Origin: Candidatus Krumholzibacteriota bacterium
GTDB lineage: Bacteria > Krumholzibacteriota > Krumholzibacteriia > Krumholzibacteriales > Krumholzibacteriaceae
Direction of reading: 5' to 3'
DNA length: 64,000 nucleotides
NCBI GenBank assembly: GCA_016932415.1
Contig: JAFGCX010000031.1
Coordinates: 6,792-70,791 of the forward strand
The notes beneath the pieces are model-generated. The model was not told the origin of the DNA. It searched no databases and saw only the letters and a program-made list of their open reading frames with translations. Below are positions 28,941-39,053 of the stretch, one piece after another. The position numbers and the translations under genes are program-made. Within the stretch, counting starts at the first letter, position 1, and each line of letters opens with the position of its first letter.

Positions 28941-30425
28941 ATGAGATTGTTCGCCCTGGTAGTCTGCCTGTCGACCCTCGTTTCAAGCTGCGCATGGATC
29001 GGTGATGATATCGATACCGGAGTTCCTCTCGTCAAGCCCGGTCCCGGCTTCAGGATCCCGGCGGATACTCTGTACGGAGCCGCGGGCAGAGTAATAGATG
29101 TCGAATTCGTTCCGAAGCAGAACAGGCTCGTTTCGCTGGCTGCAACCGGCAGTGAAAGCTCGGTGATCTCATTTTTTCACGCCCCGTCAGGGAAACTCGA
29201 AAATACGATGGAGAACGACAGGTTTCTTGATCTCGACACGGGATTCAGTAACGATGGCAGAAAATGGGCGATCGGAAGCAGAACGGTTTTTCTACTCAAC
29301 ACGGAAGACAAGAGGATCATCAGGGTCTTCGAATCAGATTCATACCAGCATCAGAAACTGCTTGATATAGATATGACCGTAGCCTGGCCGTTCGGGATCA
29401 GGAATTACGAGGTGATGAAGAAATATCATTACGTGACCGCGCTTGCGTTTTCGCGCGACGACAGGTATATGGCCTCGGGGCATGTCAACTGCCAGGTCAG
29501 GGTATGGGAGATCAGATCGGGTAAACTCCTCCTGACTCTATGGCTTTCAAAAATACACGAAGCTGTCTCTGATCTTGAATTCAGTCCTGATGGAAGGTTT
29601 ATCGCCGCCACGCAAAATGACAGTAAGATCTACTTCTGGGAATTCCCTTCGGGAAAGGAGAGGCATATCGAGGGACACGGCAAATCGGTCAACGCTGTAT
29701 CCTTTGATCCCTCGGGGAGGTGGCTTGCTTCGGGCAGTGATGACAGAACCGTCAGATTGTGGGATACCGGTACCGGTGACCTGCTCAGGGTATTCACGGG
29801 TCACGAAGATGACGTCCTTTCGACCGCTTTCACATCGAACGGGGAGTACATAGCGAGTGCCGGGAGAGATGGAAAAATAAAAATATGGGAAGCGCGTTCG
29901 GGATATGAGATCGTCACCCTGGCCGGTCATTCGGCCCAGGTGAACAGTATCTCATTCAACTCGAATGCGTCTCTGCTCGCGAGCGGCAGTGACGATATGA
30001 CAGTAGTCATATGGGACATCTCCCGGTTTGACCTGGTGCGCGACAGTTCAGCGATCCCCATGGCGGTCTATCCCGCGAGGATAAGGGGGAAGGTCGAAGT
30101 TGATGACGAAAGCGGAGACGGCAGATTTTCACCGATGGAAAAGGGCAGCCTTTCCGTAACGGTGGAGAACACCGGAGAGGAAGCGGCGTACAGGGTAGTA
30201 ATGATGATCCTGCCTTCAGGCGATACATCCGATTTTATAACAGGCGATTCGGATGTGATCGAGATGATACTGCCGGGAAAATCGGTGACCTCTGTTATAC
30301 CGGTGATCCGAACGGAAAGCCCCGCAAACGGAGATGAAGCTGGATTTGAACTCCGATGCTACGAATTCAACGGTTTCCACCTGCAGGAACCGGTGAGGTT
30401 CTCGATCCCCAGGGCCCGGGAATGA
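28941..30425 (+). CDS. WD40-repeat lipoprotein with C-terminal CARDB-like domain
   Basis: 494 residues. The N-terminus is a lipoprotein signal with LVSSC (Cys17). The middle (about 55-365) holds WD40 repeats, clearest as LEFSPDGRFIAATQNDSKIY, SFDPSGRWLASGSDDRTVRLWD, AFTSNGEYIASAGRDGKIKIW and SFNSNASLLASGSDDMTVVIWD. The last ~120 residues (GRFSPMEKGSLSVTVENTGEEAAYRVVM) resemble a CARDB/Ig-like adhesion fold. AGAGGTGAAGG precedes the ATG. A cell-surface or periplasmic protein-interaction scaffold is inferred; no enzyme motif seen. Confidence 0.85.
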   Translation: MRLFALVVCLSTLVSSCAWIGDDIDTGVPLVKPGPGFRIPADTLYGAAGRVIDVEFVPKQNRLVSLAATGSESSVISFFHAPSGKLENTMENDRFLDLDTGFSNDGRKWAIGSRTVFLLNTEDKRIIRVFESDSYQHQKLLDIDMTVAWPFGIRNYEVMKKYHYVTALAFSRDDRYMASGHVNCQVRVWEIRSGKLLLTLWLSKIHEAVSDLEFSPDGRFIAATQNDSKIYFWEFPSGKERHIEGHGKSVNAVSFDPSGRWLASGSDDRTVRLWDTGTGDLLRVFTGHEDDVLSTAFTSNGEYIASAGRDGKIKIWEARSGYEIVTLAGHSAQVNSISFNSNASLLASGSDDMTVVIWDISRFDLVRDSSAIPMAVYPARIRGKVEVDDESGDGRFSPMEKGSLSVTVENTGEEAAYRVVMMILPSGDTSDFITGDSDVIEMILPGKSVTSVIPVIRTESPANGDEAGFELRCYEFNGFHLQEPVRFSIPRARE

Positions 30426-30592
30426 CCAAGGAAATAGCCCTGTCGGATATCTTTTCCGGACATTAAAATATCGCTGGCGAAAAATAGCGGAGAATGATAA
30501 TATCTGATCCGTCCGGATGATCCTAAAGCGGCGGATCGTAGAGTTCCGGATACGATGGATGTTTTCCGGGATGTGATGAAGGGAGGATGAAG

Positions 30593-31234
30593 ATGGGGAA
30601 AATATTCCGTTTCCTTATCCAGGTAACATTTCTAATCATAATTATTCTCGTTACTGCCTCTTCCGCGGGCGCCGAGGTCGTGATAAACGAGATCATGGCT
30701 GATCCGGCGAGGGACTGGGACGGCGACGGCGAGTACAATTACAGGGACGATGAATGGATCGAGATACTCAACACCGGCTCCTCAGGTGTCGATCTGTCAG
30801 GGTATCTGTTGAGCGACGGGGAAAGCGCGCCTGTCTGGAGATTCGGTTTTTCGGGGATGCTGATGCCGGGATCGGTGATGGTTGTATTTGGAAGCGATTC
30901 GAGGGCCTGGGAAGAATCGAATGACCAGCCGGTCTATGGCCTGAGCCTTAATAACGCGGGCGATCAGGTCTCCCTCTACCGCGTAGCAGATGGCGACACG
31001 ATACTCGTCGATCATCTTGTCTTCAGCGACAAGGCAGCGGAGGATGACCGTACGCTTGGACGCTCGTTGGCCGATACCTGGCGCTGGGAACTGTACGACG
31101 CGTATAATCCCTGTACCGGTACATGCGATCCAGCCGGAAACGGGTGCTTGCCGACTCCCGGCCATTCGAACGGGTGCATAACCGCGGCAGGGGAAGATAC
31201 CTGGGGGAGCATCAAACAGAAGTACCAGCAGTAG
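30593..31234 (+). CDS. Exported lamin-tail domain (LTD) protein
   Basis: The second of two ATGs (30587, 30593) is chosen since GAAGGGAGG touches the first but is 6 bases from the second. The 213-residue product has a signal peptide (GKIFRFLIQVTFLIIIILVTASSAGAE) followed by one LTD fold: VVINEIMADPARDWDGDG, DEWIEILNTGSSGVDLSGYLLSD, VMVVFGSDS, LNNAGDQVSLY. Acidic DWDGDGEYN may bind calcium. A pair of cysteines (CTGTC) near the end and a further Cys suggest disulphides. LTD modules occur in secreted bacterial nucleases and adhesins; no catalytic partner domain is present here. Confidence 0.8.
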   Translation: MGKIFRFLIQVTFLIIIILVTASSAGAEVVINEIMADPARDWDGDGEYNYRDDEWIEILNTGSSGVDLSGYLLSDGESAPVWRFGFSGMLMPGSVMVVFGSDSRAWEESNDQPVYGLSLNNAGDQVSLYRVADGDTILVDHLVFSDKAAEDDRTLGRSLADTWRWELYDAYNPCTGTCDPAGNGCLPTPGHSNGCITAAGEDTWGSIKQKYQQ

Positions 31235-31344
31235 AGTAGCGTAGAAAAACAGATCATTACGGACCGCTGAGAAAGAATCTAAAATAATGATCCGCCGCTT
31301 TTTTCTTTACCGCAGAGCCTGGTGTATGATAGCGTTTATCCGTT

Positions 31345-33072
31345 ATGGAATCTGAAAATACAGCAATATCCGAGGACAGGATCAACAGATGCTGGGAGTT
31401 TCTTTCCTGCGGGAGGGAGGACTGTCCCGCTCATGGCAAGACGGGGATCCCCTGCTGGGAGGTCACGGGACACAGGTGCCGCGACAAAGTCTTTGGCAGG
31501 ATAGAGGAAAAACTGATACAGTGCTGCTTCAAATGCGATTTTTTCATCCAGCTCAAGGAAAGGATGAAAGGGAGAAGATGGGCCGATATAACACTCCTGG
31601 AGACTCTCGAGGACGCGCTGATCAGATCTTCCAAATATTCGAGCAAGGTCGAGGAACTCTACATGGAGGTGATCAGGCGCAGCAAGCTGATGAATCTGCT
31701 CAGCGAGGTCAGCAAGATCATAGCTCATCTGGATAAAGAGGAAGATATCATACTAGCGATCCTCACTGTCATAACTGCAAGGGAGGGGCTCGGATTCAAC
31801 AGGGCGTTCATTTTTCTGAGAGGGAACGAGTATGACCTTCTCAGGGGAAAATATGCCCTTGGCCCGTCGACTCCGGAAGAGGCGGTCAATATCTGGAAGA
31901 TCCTGGACAAGGATACGAAAGGTTCGATCGAGAAGTTGGTCGCCAAGGGTAAGAAGCTTCACTATCTCAAAAACAGCCTACTGACAAAACTGACAAGCGG
32001 GTTGAGTATCCCGACCGAAGGGGACAGCGGGATCATTTTCAGGGGACTCGACGAGATCAGATTCGTTAAAAGAGAAGACCTGACCACAGAAAACGACCTT
32101 GTAATCGCGGACTCTCTAGGGCTTGAGGATTTCTGCGTATGCCCGATCGCCACTGCCAAGGACAGGCTCGGGCTCGTCATTGTCGACAACAAGTTCACCG
32201 GGAAAGAGGTGACGCCGGAAGACGCGCACCTTTTAGAAATGATCGTAAGCCACGCAACTTCATCGCTTAAGGCGGCGCAGTTAAAGGAGTCTCTAAGGAC
32301 TAATGTCGAGAGCCTCAAATCGGCATACAGAAAGTTGAAAGCGAACGAGGAAAGAATGATGAAAGCTGAGCGTCTCGCGATATCTGGCGAGATGACCTCT
32401 TCGGTCATTCATGAGATAAAAAACCCTCTCGTCTCGATCGGCGGATTCACCAGGAATCTTCTCAAGACCGGAGATTTCAACGAAAAAGACAGGGAGAAAC
32501 TCGAAATCATCCTCAACGAGACGATCCGGCTGGAGACCTACCTTGAGAGTCTCAGTTCGAGCGTCAGCGAACTCAATATCGAGGACAGTAATATCAACCA
32601 GATACTCGAGGATAACTGCAATCTTCTTGAGAATGAATTCGAGGAGAAGAAGGTGAGGCTTTTTAAAAGCTTTGATCCGAATCTTCCTTACGCTCCTGTC
32701 GACCACGTCAAGATACACGAAGTATTCCTCAATATCTTCCAGAACTCCCTTGAGGCGGTCGACATGGAAGGATCGATATGGGTCAGAACGATCTATTCCA
32801 CTGAGTCTAAAAGCGTTATCATAGAGATCTCGGATGACGGTTCGGGCATAGGGCAGGACCAGATGACCAGGATATTCACACCGTTCTTTACGACGAAGGA
32901 GAAAGGATCTGGACTCGGCCTCGCTTTCGCCCAGAGGATAATCAAGGACCATGGCGGGAATATAGCCGTCTCGAGCGTAAAGGGGCGAAAAACCTCATTT
33001 ATCATCACTCTGCCCTCGGTACACTGCCGATTCATTGAAATTCACGAGTCTGCAATTGACAAATCGTCGTAA
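31345..33072 (+). CDS. Two-CW/GAF sensor histidine kinase
   Basis: 575-residue cytoplasmic sensor kinase with no membrane helix. Residues 1-70 form a Cys-rich module with eight cysteines (16, 22, 27, 37, 45, 60, 61, 64) in CWEFLSCGREDCP...CWEV order, the so-called two-CW domain. A GAF-like domain spans about 115-310, a coiled linker follows, then HisKA with His356 in VIHEIKNPLVSIGGF and a HATPase domain with N-box FLNIFQNSLEAVD, DDGSGIG and GSGLGLAFAQRI. No response regulator gene is adjacent, so it is an orphan. The cysteines suggest metal or redox sensing (inference). Confidence 0.9.
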   Translation: MESENTAISEDRINRCWEFLSCGREDCPAHGKTGIPCWEVTGHRCRDKVFGRIEEKLIQCCFKCDFFIQLKERMKGRRWADITLLETLEDALIRSSKYSSKVEELYMEVIRRSKLMNLLSEVSKIIAHLDKEEDIILAILTVITAREGLGFNRAFIFLRGNEYDLLRGKYALGPSTPEEAVNIWKILDKDTKGSIEKLVAKGKKLHYLKNSLLTKLTSGLSIPTEGDSGIIFRGLDEIRFVKREDLTTENDLVIADSLGLEDFCVCPIATAKDRLGLVIVDNKFTGKEVTPEDAHLLEMIVSHATSSLKAAQLKESLRTNVESLKSAYRKLKANEERMMKAERLAISGEMTSSVIHEIKNPLVSIGGFTRNLLKTGDFNEKDREKLEIILNETIRLETYLESLSSSVSELNIEDSNINQILEDNCNLLENEFEEKKVRLFKSFDPNLPYAPVDHVKIHEVFLNIFQNSLEAVDMEGSIWVRTIYSTESKSVIIEISDDGSGIGQDQMTRIFTPFFTTKEKGSGLGLAFAQRIIKDHGGNIAVSSVKGRKTSFIITLPSVHCRFIEIHESAIDKSS

Positions 33073-33152
33073 AACGTTTACCCTCCTTAATCTGTGTTAG
33101 GATTGGAGCCGCCTTCAACCGCGGCCGCGATTATTATCTGTGAGATTTTTAT

Positions 33153-33677
33153 ATGGATGGCGAAAAAGGCATAATAATGCTCTTCACCGGAAACGGCAAG
33201 GGGAAGACTACCGCTTCTCTCGGAGCCGCGATGAGAGCGGCCGGCCATAATTCTCGCGTTTTCATGATCCAGTTCATGAAAGGCAGGCTCTACGGAGAAC
33301 TTGCCGCGGCAGAGGCGCTCGACAACCTGACAATCGAACAGCATGGCCGGGACGAATTCGTAGATCCTGAAGACCCGGAACAGATCGATATCGATCTGGC
33401 CAGGGGCGGTTGGAAAAGAATGCTCGAAGTCGTGGAGGAGGGTCTCTTCGATATGATCATTCTCGATGAGATCAACGTAGCCGTCTCTTTCGGATTGATC
33501 CCTCTCGAGGAAGTCATTCGATTCCTTGAAAGCAGGCCTGAAGATCTCGACGTCATCCTGACCGGCAGGTACGCTCCCGATGAGTTGGTCGAGCTTGCCG
33601 ATACTGTGACAGAGATGCGTGAGATCAAACATCATTACAACCAGGGTGTGCAGATGAGGAAAGGGATCGAGTTTTGA
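33153..33677 (+). CDS. cobO: Corrinoid adenosyltransferase (CobA/BtuR/CobO type)
   Basis: Transfers adenosyl from ATP to cob(I)alamin or cobyrinate, making the coenzyme B12 used by the mutases next door. 174 residues, usual length. The P-loop TGNGKGKTTASLGAAMRA starts at about residue 9; MIQFMKG and the Walker-B-like MIILDEINVAVSFGLI are seen, and the C-terminal REIKHHYNQGVQMRKGIEF matches BtuR proteins. The start codon lacks a strong ribosome site. It opens the plus-strand B12/acyl-CoA gene set. Confidence 0.93.
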   Translation: MDGEKGIIMLFTGNGKGKTTASLGAAMRAAGHNSRVFMIQFMKGRLYGELAAAEALDNLTIEQHGRDEFVDPEDPEQIDIDLARGGWKRMLEVVEEGLFDMIILDEINVAVSFGLIPLEEVIRFLESRPEDLDVILTGRYAPDELVELADTVTEMREIKHHYNQGVQMRKGIEF

Positions 33678-33753
33678 CAGGAAAAGATATTTCTCTTTTC
33701 CAACGGGACCAGAGTCGGAGTCTCAGTCAGACCACGATCCAGCAAGGTGACAG

Positions 33754-34719
33754 ATGAGGCCAGGATACGACATAGACAAGCTTCTCGAACGATTCGACGC
33801 GGGACAGGTCGCCGCCGCGGCGAGATTGATCACGATCCTCGAAAACGGTGGGGAAGACGCGGAAAAGGTACTTGATGGGATATTCAGCAAAACTAAAGAT
33901 GCTTACAGGGTCGGTTTTACAGGTCCTCCCGGAGCGGGAAAGAGCAGCCTTCTTTACAAGGTGACGGAAAAGTTCAGGGAGAAAGGGCGAAAGATCGGAA
34001 TACTGGCTATAGACCCGACAAGCCCCTTCAGCGGGGGAGCCCTTCTTGGCGACAGGATCAGAATGCAGAACCTTTCAGAGTATCCCGACGTATTCGTCCG
34101 GAGCCTTGCAAGCAGGGGAAGCCTCGGCGGTATCTCAAACTGCACCGATGAAGTCACCGACCTGATGGATGCCTTCGGGAAAGACCTCGTGTTGATCGAG
34201 ACAGTCGGAGTAGGGCAGTCCGAGTTGGAGATATCGGAGAAAGCGCATACAGTGGTAGTCATCCTGGTTCCCGAATCGGGCGACGCCATCCAGGCGATGA
34301 AAGCGGGATTGATGGAGATCGGGGATATCTTCGTGATGAACAAATCAGATCATAAGGACGCCGAGATGGCGGCCGGAGAAATAGCCAATTCACTCAGGCT
34401 GAAAGATATTCCCAAGGGGCACTGGGAACCGAAAGTCCTTCTTACCTCGGCTCGCGAGGGGACCGGAATAGATGAACTGGTCGAAACGATAGAGGAACAC
34501 AGGGCGTATCTGGTCGAGCACGATCTTATATCCGCGAAAAGGAGGGAGATCCTTTTTTCCAGGGTGCGAAACGCCCTCATGGACAGGATCGAGAAAAGAC
34601 TGAGAAACAGCGAGATCGTCAGGGATATCATGAAGAACCGGATGGAAGAGGTATATATGGGAAGACTCACTCCCTATGCCCTGGTCCATGAACTTGAAAA
34701 GACAGTTTCAATAAGGTAG
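33754..34719 (+). CDS. meaB: MeaB/ArgK-type G-protein chaperone of B12-dependent mutase
   Basis: GTPase that loads and protects adenosylcobalamin in acyl-CoA mutases. 321 residues with P-loop GPPGAGKS (57-64), the GGALLGDRIRMQ switch block, ETVGVGQSELE, NKSD (guanine specificity) and a C-terminal dimerisation arm. AAGGTGAC lies before the ATG. It is 27 bp upstream of the mutase large subunit, which supports a dedicated role for that enzyme. Confidence 0.95.
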   Translation: MRPGYDIDKLLERFDAGQVAAAARLITILENGGEDAEKVLDGIFSKTKDAYRVGFTGPPGAGKSSLLYKVTEKFREKGRKIGILAIDPTSPFSGGALLGDRIRMQNLSEYPDVFVRSLASRGSLGGISNCTDEVTDLMDAFGKDLVLIETVGVGQSELEISEKAHTVVVILVPESGDAIQAMKAGLMEIGDIFVMNKSDHKDAEMAAGEIANSLRLKDIPKGHWEPKVLLTSAREGTGIDELVETIEEHRAYLVEHDLISAKRREILFSRVRNALMDRIEKRLRNSEIVRDIMKNRMEEVYMGRLTPYALVHELEKTVSIR

Positions 34720-34746
34720 CTGCTTCATCGGAGACTGGAGTACAGG

Positions 34747-36405
34747 ATGGATAAAAAAAAGATCTACGAGGAACAGAAGAAAAAATATGAAGAGGAATAT
34801 TCAAGCCGTGGTCTTCAGGATATCGAGTTCACTACAGTCTCCGGCGCGCCGGTGAGGAAACTCGCCGTTCCCGAAGATATTGAAGGCATCGATTATTCCG
34901 ATGATCTTGGATTTCCCGGACAATATCCATATACCCGGGGCGTATATCCGACGATGTACCGCGGCCGTTTCTGGACAATGAGGCAGTTTGCCGGTTTCGG
35001 AACGGCATCGGATACCAATCAGAGGTATCACTATCTTCTCGATCATGGACAGACAGGACTTTCCGTAGCTTTTGATATGCCGACGATCATGGGATACGAT
35101 TCGGATCACAAAAGATCGGAAGGTGAAGTCGGAAGATGCGGAGTAGCAATAGATTCACTGCGGGACATGGAGATCCTTTTCGATGGAATAGACCTTGCCG
35201 GAATAACAACATCGATGACGATCAACGCTCCCGCTTCGATTCTGCTCGCTTTCTATCTTTCAGCCGGAGAGAAAAAAGGAACCTCGCTGGGCAGCATGGG
35301 AGGGACGATACAGAATGATATCCTCAAGGAGTATATCGCCCAGAAATCGTGGATATTCCCACCCGGGCCGTCGATGAGGATCATCACCGACATACTCGGT
35401 TTCTGCAGCGATCACGTTCCCAGGTGGAACACGATCAGCATAAGCGGATATCATATCCGGGAAGCCGGATCGACAGCGGTCCAGGAACTGGCCTTCACTC
35501 TTGCCGACGGTTTCGCCTATGTGGAAGCGGGAATAGCCGCCGGGCTCGATGTCGACAGGTTCGCTCCGAGACTCTCTTTCTTTTTCAACGCCCATCTCGA
35601 TTTCTTCGAGGAGATAGCCAAGTACAGGGCGGCGAGAAGGATCTGGGCAAAGAGAATGAAGGAAAAATACGGAGCAAAAGATGAACGTTCGCTTCTGCTG
35701 AGATTCCATACCCAGACGGCAGGATGTTCCCTTACGGCCCAGCAGCCCGAAAACAACATCGTGCGGACAGCTTTCCAGGGATTATCGGCCGTACTTGGCG
35801 GTACGCAGTCTCTGCATACCAATTCGATGGATGAGACCCTCGCGCTTCCTTCCGAGAAAGCCGTCAGGATAGCCCTGAGGACGCAGCAGATAATCGCCCA
35901 CGAGACCGGGGTGATCAATACGGCGGATCCCCTTGCGGGAAGTTATTTCATTGAGGCTCTTACCATGGAGATGGAAGAGGAAGCGGAAAAATATTTCAAA
36001 AAAATAGATGAGTTCGGGGGAGTAGTCAAAGCGATAGAAGAAGGGTTTTTTCAGAAAGAAATCGGAAAGGCGGCGTACGAATATCAGAAAGCGGTTGAAG
36101 CGAAAAGAAAGATCATAGTCGGGCTCAACGAATTCGGACTCGAAGGCGAGACGATAGATATCCCCCTTCTGAAGATCGACCAGAAGGTGGAAGAATCACA
36201 GCGCAAAGCGGTCGGCAGGGTGAGAGAGGAAAGGGATAACGACAAGGTGGAGAGGGAGCTCGAATCGCTCGAAAAAGCAGCCAGAGGAAATGACAACCTG
36301 ATGCCGCATATCATCCGGTGCGCGAAGTGTTACGCGACAGAAGGTGAGATTATAGAGACCCTGAAAAAAGTTTTTGGCGAGTATCGCGAACCGCTGTTCT
36401 ATTGA
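34747..36405 (+). CDS. icmA: B12-dependent acyl-CoA mutase large subunit, isobutyryl-CoA mutase type
   Basis: 552-residue catalytic subunit lacking its own B12 domain. The fold and motifs match methylmalonyl-CoA mutase ([78 protein letters not shown]). Two substrate-specificity positions differ from methylmalonyl-CoA mutase: Phe81 (RQFAGF) where that enzyme has Tyr89, and Gln199 (AQKSWIFPP) where it has Arg207. Phe/Gln at these sites is the known isobutyryl-CoA mutase signature, so isobutyryl-CoA to n-butyryl-CoA is the predicted reaction. The protein is followed by its B12 subunit gene. Confidence 0.8.
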   Translation: MDKKKIYEEQKKKYEEEYSSRGLQDIEFTTVSGAPVRKLAVPEDIEGIDYSDDLGFPGQYPYTRGVYPTMYRGRFWTMRQFAGFGTASDTNQRYHYLLDHGQTGLSVAFDMPTIMGYDSDHKRSEGEVGRCGVAIDSLRDMEILFDGIDLAGITTSMTINAPASILLAFYLSAGEKKGTSLGSMGGTIQNDILKEYIAQKSWIFPPGPSMRIITDILGFCSDHVPRWNTISISGYHIREAGSTAVQELAFTLADGFAYVEAGIAAGLDVDRFAPRLSFFFNAHLDFFEEIAKYRAARRIWAKRMKEKYGAKDERSLLLRFHTQTAGCSLTAQQPENNIVRTAFQGLSAVLGGTQSLHTNSMDETLALPSEKAVRIALRTQQIIAHETGVINTADPLAGSYFIEALTMEMEEEAEKYFKKIDEFGGVVKAIEEGFFQKEIGKAAYEYQKAVEAKRKIIVGLNEFGLEGETIDIPLLKIDQKVEESQRKAVGRVREERDNDKVERELESLEKAARGNDNLMPHIIRCAKCYATEGEIIETLKKVFGEYREPLFY

Positions 36406-36443
36406 TTCCGCGATACGGCGTGTCTGTAAGGAGGAAAGAAAAG

Positions 36444-36839
36444 ATGTCAAGAAAAGTAAGAGTCCTCGTCGCGAAACCCGGACTGGATGGACATGACCGG
36501 GGAGCAAAAGTCGTGGCGAACGCTTTGAAAGACGCCGGGATGGAGGTCATATATACCGGTCTTCACCAGACGCCGGAAATGATAGCCGAATCGGCGATAC
36601 AGGAAGATGTCGACGTGGTAGGGCTCAGCATCCTGTCAGGAGCGCATATGACGATGTTTCCGAGGGTGATGGAACTTCTAAGGGAGAAGGGTGCCGAACA
36701 TATAATCGTTTTCGGAGGCGGTATCGTACCGGTCGAGGACGTCGAAAAGCTTGAAAAGTCCGGAGTTTCGAAGATATTCGGGCCGGGGACTGACACGCGC
36801 GACATAATTGATTATATTAATTCGGTATTCGCGGAATGA
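36444..36839 (+). CDS. icmB: Cobalamin-binding small subunit of acyl-CoA mutase
   Basis: 131 residues, a stand-alone B12-binding domain. DGHDRG (Asp15, His17, Gly20) is the DxHxxG motif whose His replaces dimethylbenzimidazole as cobalt ligand; [14 protein letters not shown] and [12 protein letters not shown] complete the fold. Start ATG 36444 is chosen for the GGAGG 9 bases upstream; the frame extends back over the icmA stop without conservation. It is the only B12-binding subunit in the window, although two mutase large subunits are present. Confidence 0.92.
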   Translation: MSRKVRVLVAKPGLDGHDRGAKVVANALKDAGMEVIYTGLHQTPEMIAESAIQEDVDVVGLSILSGAHMTMFPRVMELLREKGAEHIIVFGGGIVPVEDVEKLEKSGVSKIFGPGTDTRDIIDYINSVFAE

Positions 36840-36949
36840 TCTGACCGCGATCGCGTCGGGAAGCGGGGGCAGATATTGCCGGTCCGCGCCGGACAGCGGG
36901 AAATGGATATTAAAATAGTGTTGAACAACTCAAGAAGGAGGAACGGTAG

Positions 36950-38131
36950 ATGAGCGAAGTAGTGATCGCCGGCGCGGTGAGGACCGCGATGGGTAAATTC
37001 CAGGGAGGATTATCTTCCTTTACCGCGCCCCAGCTCGGGGCAAAGGCGATAGAGGAAGCAGTAAAAAGAGCGGGGATCGAAAAAAGCCTGGTCACTGAAG
37101 TAATCATGGGCAATGTGGTGGGTGCGGGGCTGGGGCAGAATCCCGCGCGCCAGGCGGCTCTCGGTGCAAAACTGGATTTCGCGGTCTCGGCTCTTACCGT
37201 GAACAAGGTATGCGGTTCAGGGTTGAAAGCGGTTGTACTCGGTACGCAGGCTCTGAAACTCGGTGATGAGGAGATCGTAGTCGCCGGTGGGATGGAATCG
37301 ATGAGCAACGCTCCGTATATCCTTCGACAGGCCAGGACGGGGTACCGTCTTGGTGACGGGAAGATAGTGGATACGATGGTGTACGATGGCCTGTGGGACG
37401 CCTATAACGATTTTCATATGGGTAACACGGGGGAGATCACGGCCGAAAGGTATGGCGTATCCCGCAAGGAGATGGACGAATACGCTTATAACAGCCACCG
37501 TAAGGCGGTCGCGGCGATCAAATCGGGAAAGTTCAAGGACGAGATCTTCCCGGTCGAGGTCCCGGTAAGAAAAGGTGATCCTGTCATCTTCGATACCGAT
37601 GAAGGCCCGAGAGCTGAAGTCAGTATCGAGACAATGGGAAAACTCAAACCTGTCTTCAAGAAAGACGGTGTGATAACCGCCGGTAACGCGTCGCAGATAA
37701 GCGACGGAGCGTCAGCGCTGGTCCTTATGACAGACACGAAAGCTTCCAAGCTTGGCATCGAGCCTGTGGCGAGGGTAACGGGCTACGCGACGGGGGGTCT
37801 CGAACCGGAACTCGTCATGATGGCCCCCACAGTGGCCGTTCCAAAACTTCTGAAAAAGACCGGCATGAAACTCGACGATTTCGACCTCATTGAACTGAAC
37901 GAGGCATTCGCCGTTCAGCCGTGCGCGGTCATGAAAAATCTAGGCATGGATCCGGAAAAGGTCAATATCAATGGTGGAGCCGTGGCGTTGGGACATCCGA
38001 TAGGTTGCTCCGGCACCAGGATACTGGTCACCCTTATACACGCGCTAATGCATACGGGCGGGAAAAAAGGCCTCGCGACTCTATGTCTCGGTGGAGGAAA
38101 CGCGGTCGCTTTAAGTATAGAGATGTTGTAG
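36950..38131 (+). CDS. Acetyl-CoA acetyltransferase (thiolase)
   Basis: 393-residue biosynthetic/degradative thiolase that interconverts two acetyl-CoA with acetoacetyl-CoA. Nucleophile Cys88 lies in [11 protein letters not shown]; the His in [14 protein letters not shown] and second Cys in LCLGGGNA are present, as is NEAFAVQ. AGGAGG before the ATG. It is followed 55 bp later by the 3-hydroxyacyl-CoA dehydrogenase, together forming the acetoacetyl-CoA/3-hydroxybutyryl-CoA steps. Confidence 0.95.
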   Translation: MSEVVIAGAVRTAMGKFQGGLSSFTAPQLGAKAIEEAVKRAGIEKSLVTEVIMGNVVGAGLGQNPARQAALGAKLDFAVSALTVNKVCGSGLKAVVLGTQALKLGDEEIVVAGGMESMSNAPYILRQARTGYRLGDGKIVDTMVYDGLWDAYNDFHMGNTGEITAERYGVSRKEMDEYAYNSHRKAVAAIKSGKFKDEIFPVEVPVRKGDPVIFDTDEGPRAEVSIETMGKLKPVFKKDGVITAGNASQISDGASALVLMTDTKASKLGIEPVARVTGYATGGLEPELVMMAPTVAVPKLLKKTGMKLDDFDLIELNEAFAVQPCAVMKNLGMDPEKVNINGGAVALGHPIGCSGTRILVTLIHALMHTGGKKGLATLCLGGGNAVALSIEML

Positions 38132-38186
38132 GAGAGAGAGGCCCGCTCCGGCGCGGGACGTCTTTCGAGTTTTGAAGGAGAGTAAT

Positions 38187-39041
38187 ATGGCAATAGAAAA
38201 GGTCGCCGTAATAGGCGCTGGGACCATGGGCAATGGCATCGCGCAAGTGTTCGCGGCGCATTCATTCGAGGTCCTGATGATCGACGTGAAGGAAGAATTC
38301 GTCAAGAGAGGGCTCGACGCGATCGATAAAAGCCTGGCAAGGATGGTGAAAAAGGAAAAGATATCGGAAGGGGAAAAGGGCGAGATCCTCGGCAGGATCA
38401 CTACTTCGACCGATACCTCCGACGCGGCCTCATGCCAGGTGGTAGTCGAGGCGGTCTTCGAGGATTTTGAGGCGAAAGCGGCGATATTCAGAAAACTTGA
38501 CGATGTTTGCGGGAAAGAGACGATTTTCGCCAGCAATACATCCTCGATCTCGATCACCGCGCTCGGAGCAGCTTCAGGCAGACCGGACAGGTTCATCGGA
38601 ATGCATTTCATGAACCCCGTTCCCTTGATGAAACTCGTCGAGATCATCAGGGGGTTAGCGACAAGCGACGAGACGACAGGCCTGATAACCGGTCTCAGCG
38701 AAAAACTTTCCAAGACTCCGATAGAGGTAAACGATTATCCCGGTTTCATCGCCAACAGGATACTGATGCCGATGATAAACGAGGCTTGCTACTGTCTGAT
38801 GGAGGGTGTCGCGACTGCCGAAGCGATAGACGGAGTGATGAAACTCGGTATGGCCCATCCGATGGGGCCTTTGACGCTGGCGGACCTCATAGGTCTTGAT
38901 ATCTGTCTCAATATTCTCAGGGTCCTCCATGACGGTCTAGGAGACCCGAAATACAGGCCATGTCCCCTGCTTGTCAAAAAAGTTGAGGCGGGATACCTCG
39001 GAAGAAAGTCGGGGAAAGGTTTCTACGATTACGTAAGCTGA
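38187..39041 (+). CDS. hbd: 3-hydroxybutyryl-CoA dehydrogenase
   Basis: NAD(P)-dependent enzyme of 284 residues that interconverts acetoacetyl-CoA and (S)-3-hydroxybutyryl-CoA. Rossmann motif [17 protein letters not shown], active-site [14 protein letters not shown] and the C-terminal domain [12 protein letters not shown]...[15 protein letters not shown] are visible. Start ATG 38187 is chosen for AAGGAG 6 bases upstream, five codons into the longer open frame. It converges on the epimerase gene 12 bp away. Confidence 0.94.
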   Translation: MAIEKVAVIGAGTMGNGIAQVFAAHSFEVLMIDVKEEFVKRGLDAIDKSLARMVKKEKISEGEKGEILGRITTSTDTSDAASCQVVVEAVFEDFEAKAAIFRKLDDVCGKETIFASNTSSISITALGAASGRPDRFIGMHFMNPVPLMKLVEIIRGLATSDETTGLITGLSEKLSKTPIEVNDYPGFIANRILMPMINEACYCLMEGVATAEAIDGVMKLGMAHPMGPLTLADLIGLDICLNILRVLHDGLGDPKYRPCPLLVKKVEAGYLGRKSGKGFYDYVS

Positions 39042-39053
39042 CAGATCTGGCGG

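Noticed and set aside
31252-31304. Inverted repeat GATCATTA/TAATGATC followed by six T
   Set aside because: The loop is 26 bases and the T-run is separated from the stem by six bases; too weak to call a terminator.
33680-33701. Perfect 8 bp hairpin (GGAAAAGA/TCTTTTCC) after the corrinoid adenosyltransferase stop
   Set aside because: No T-tract follows, so it is not a convincing terminator; the operon probably continues into meaB.
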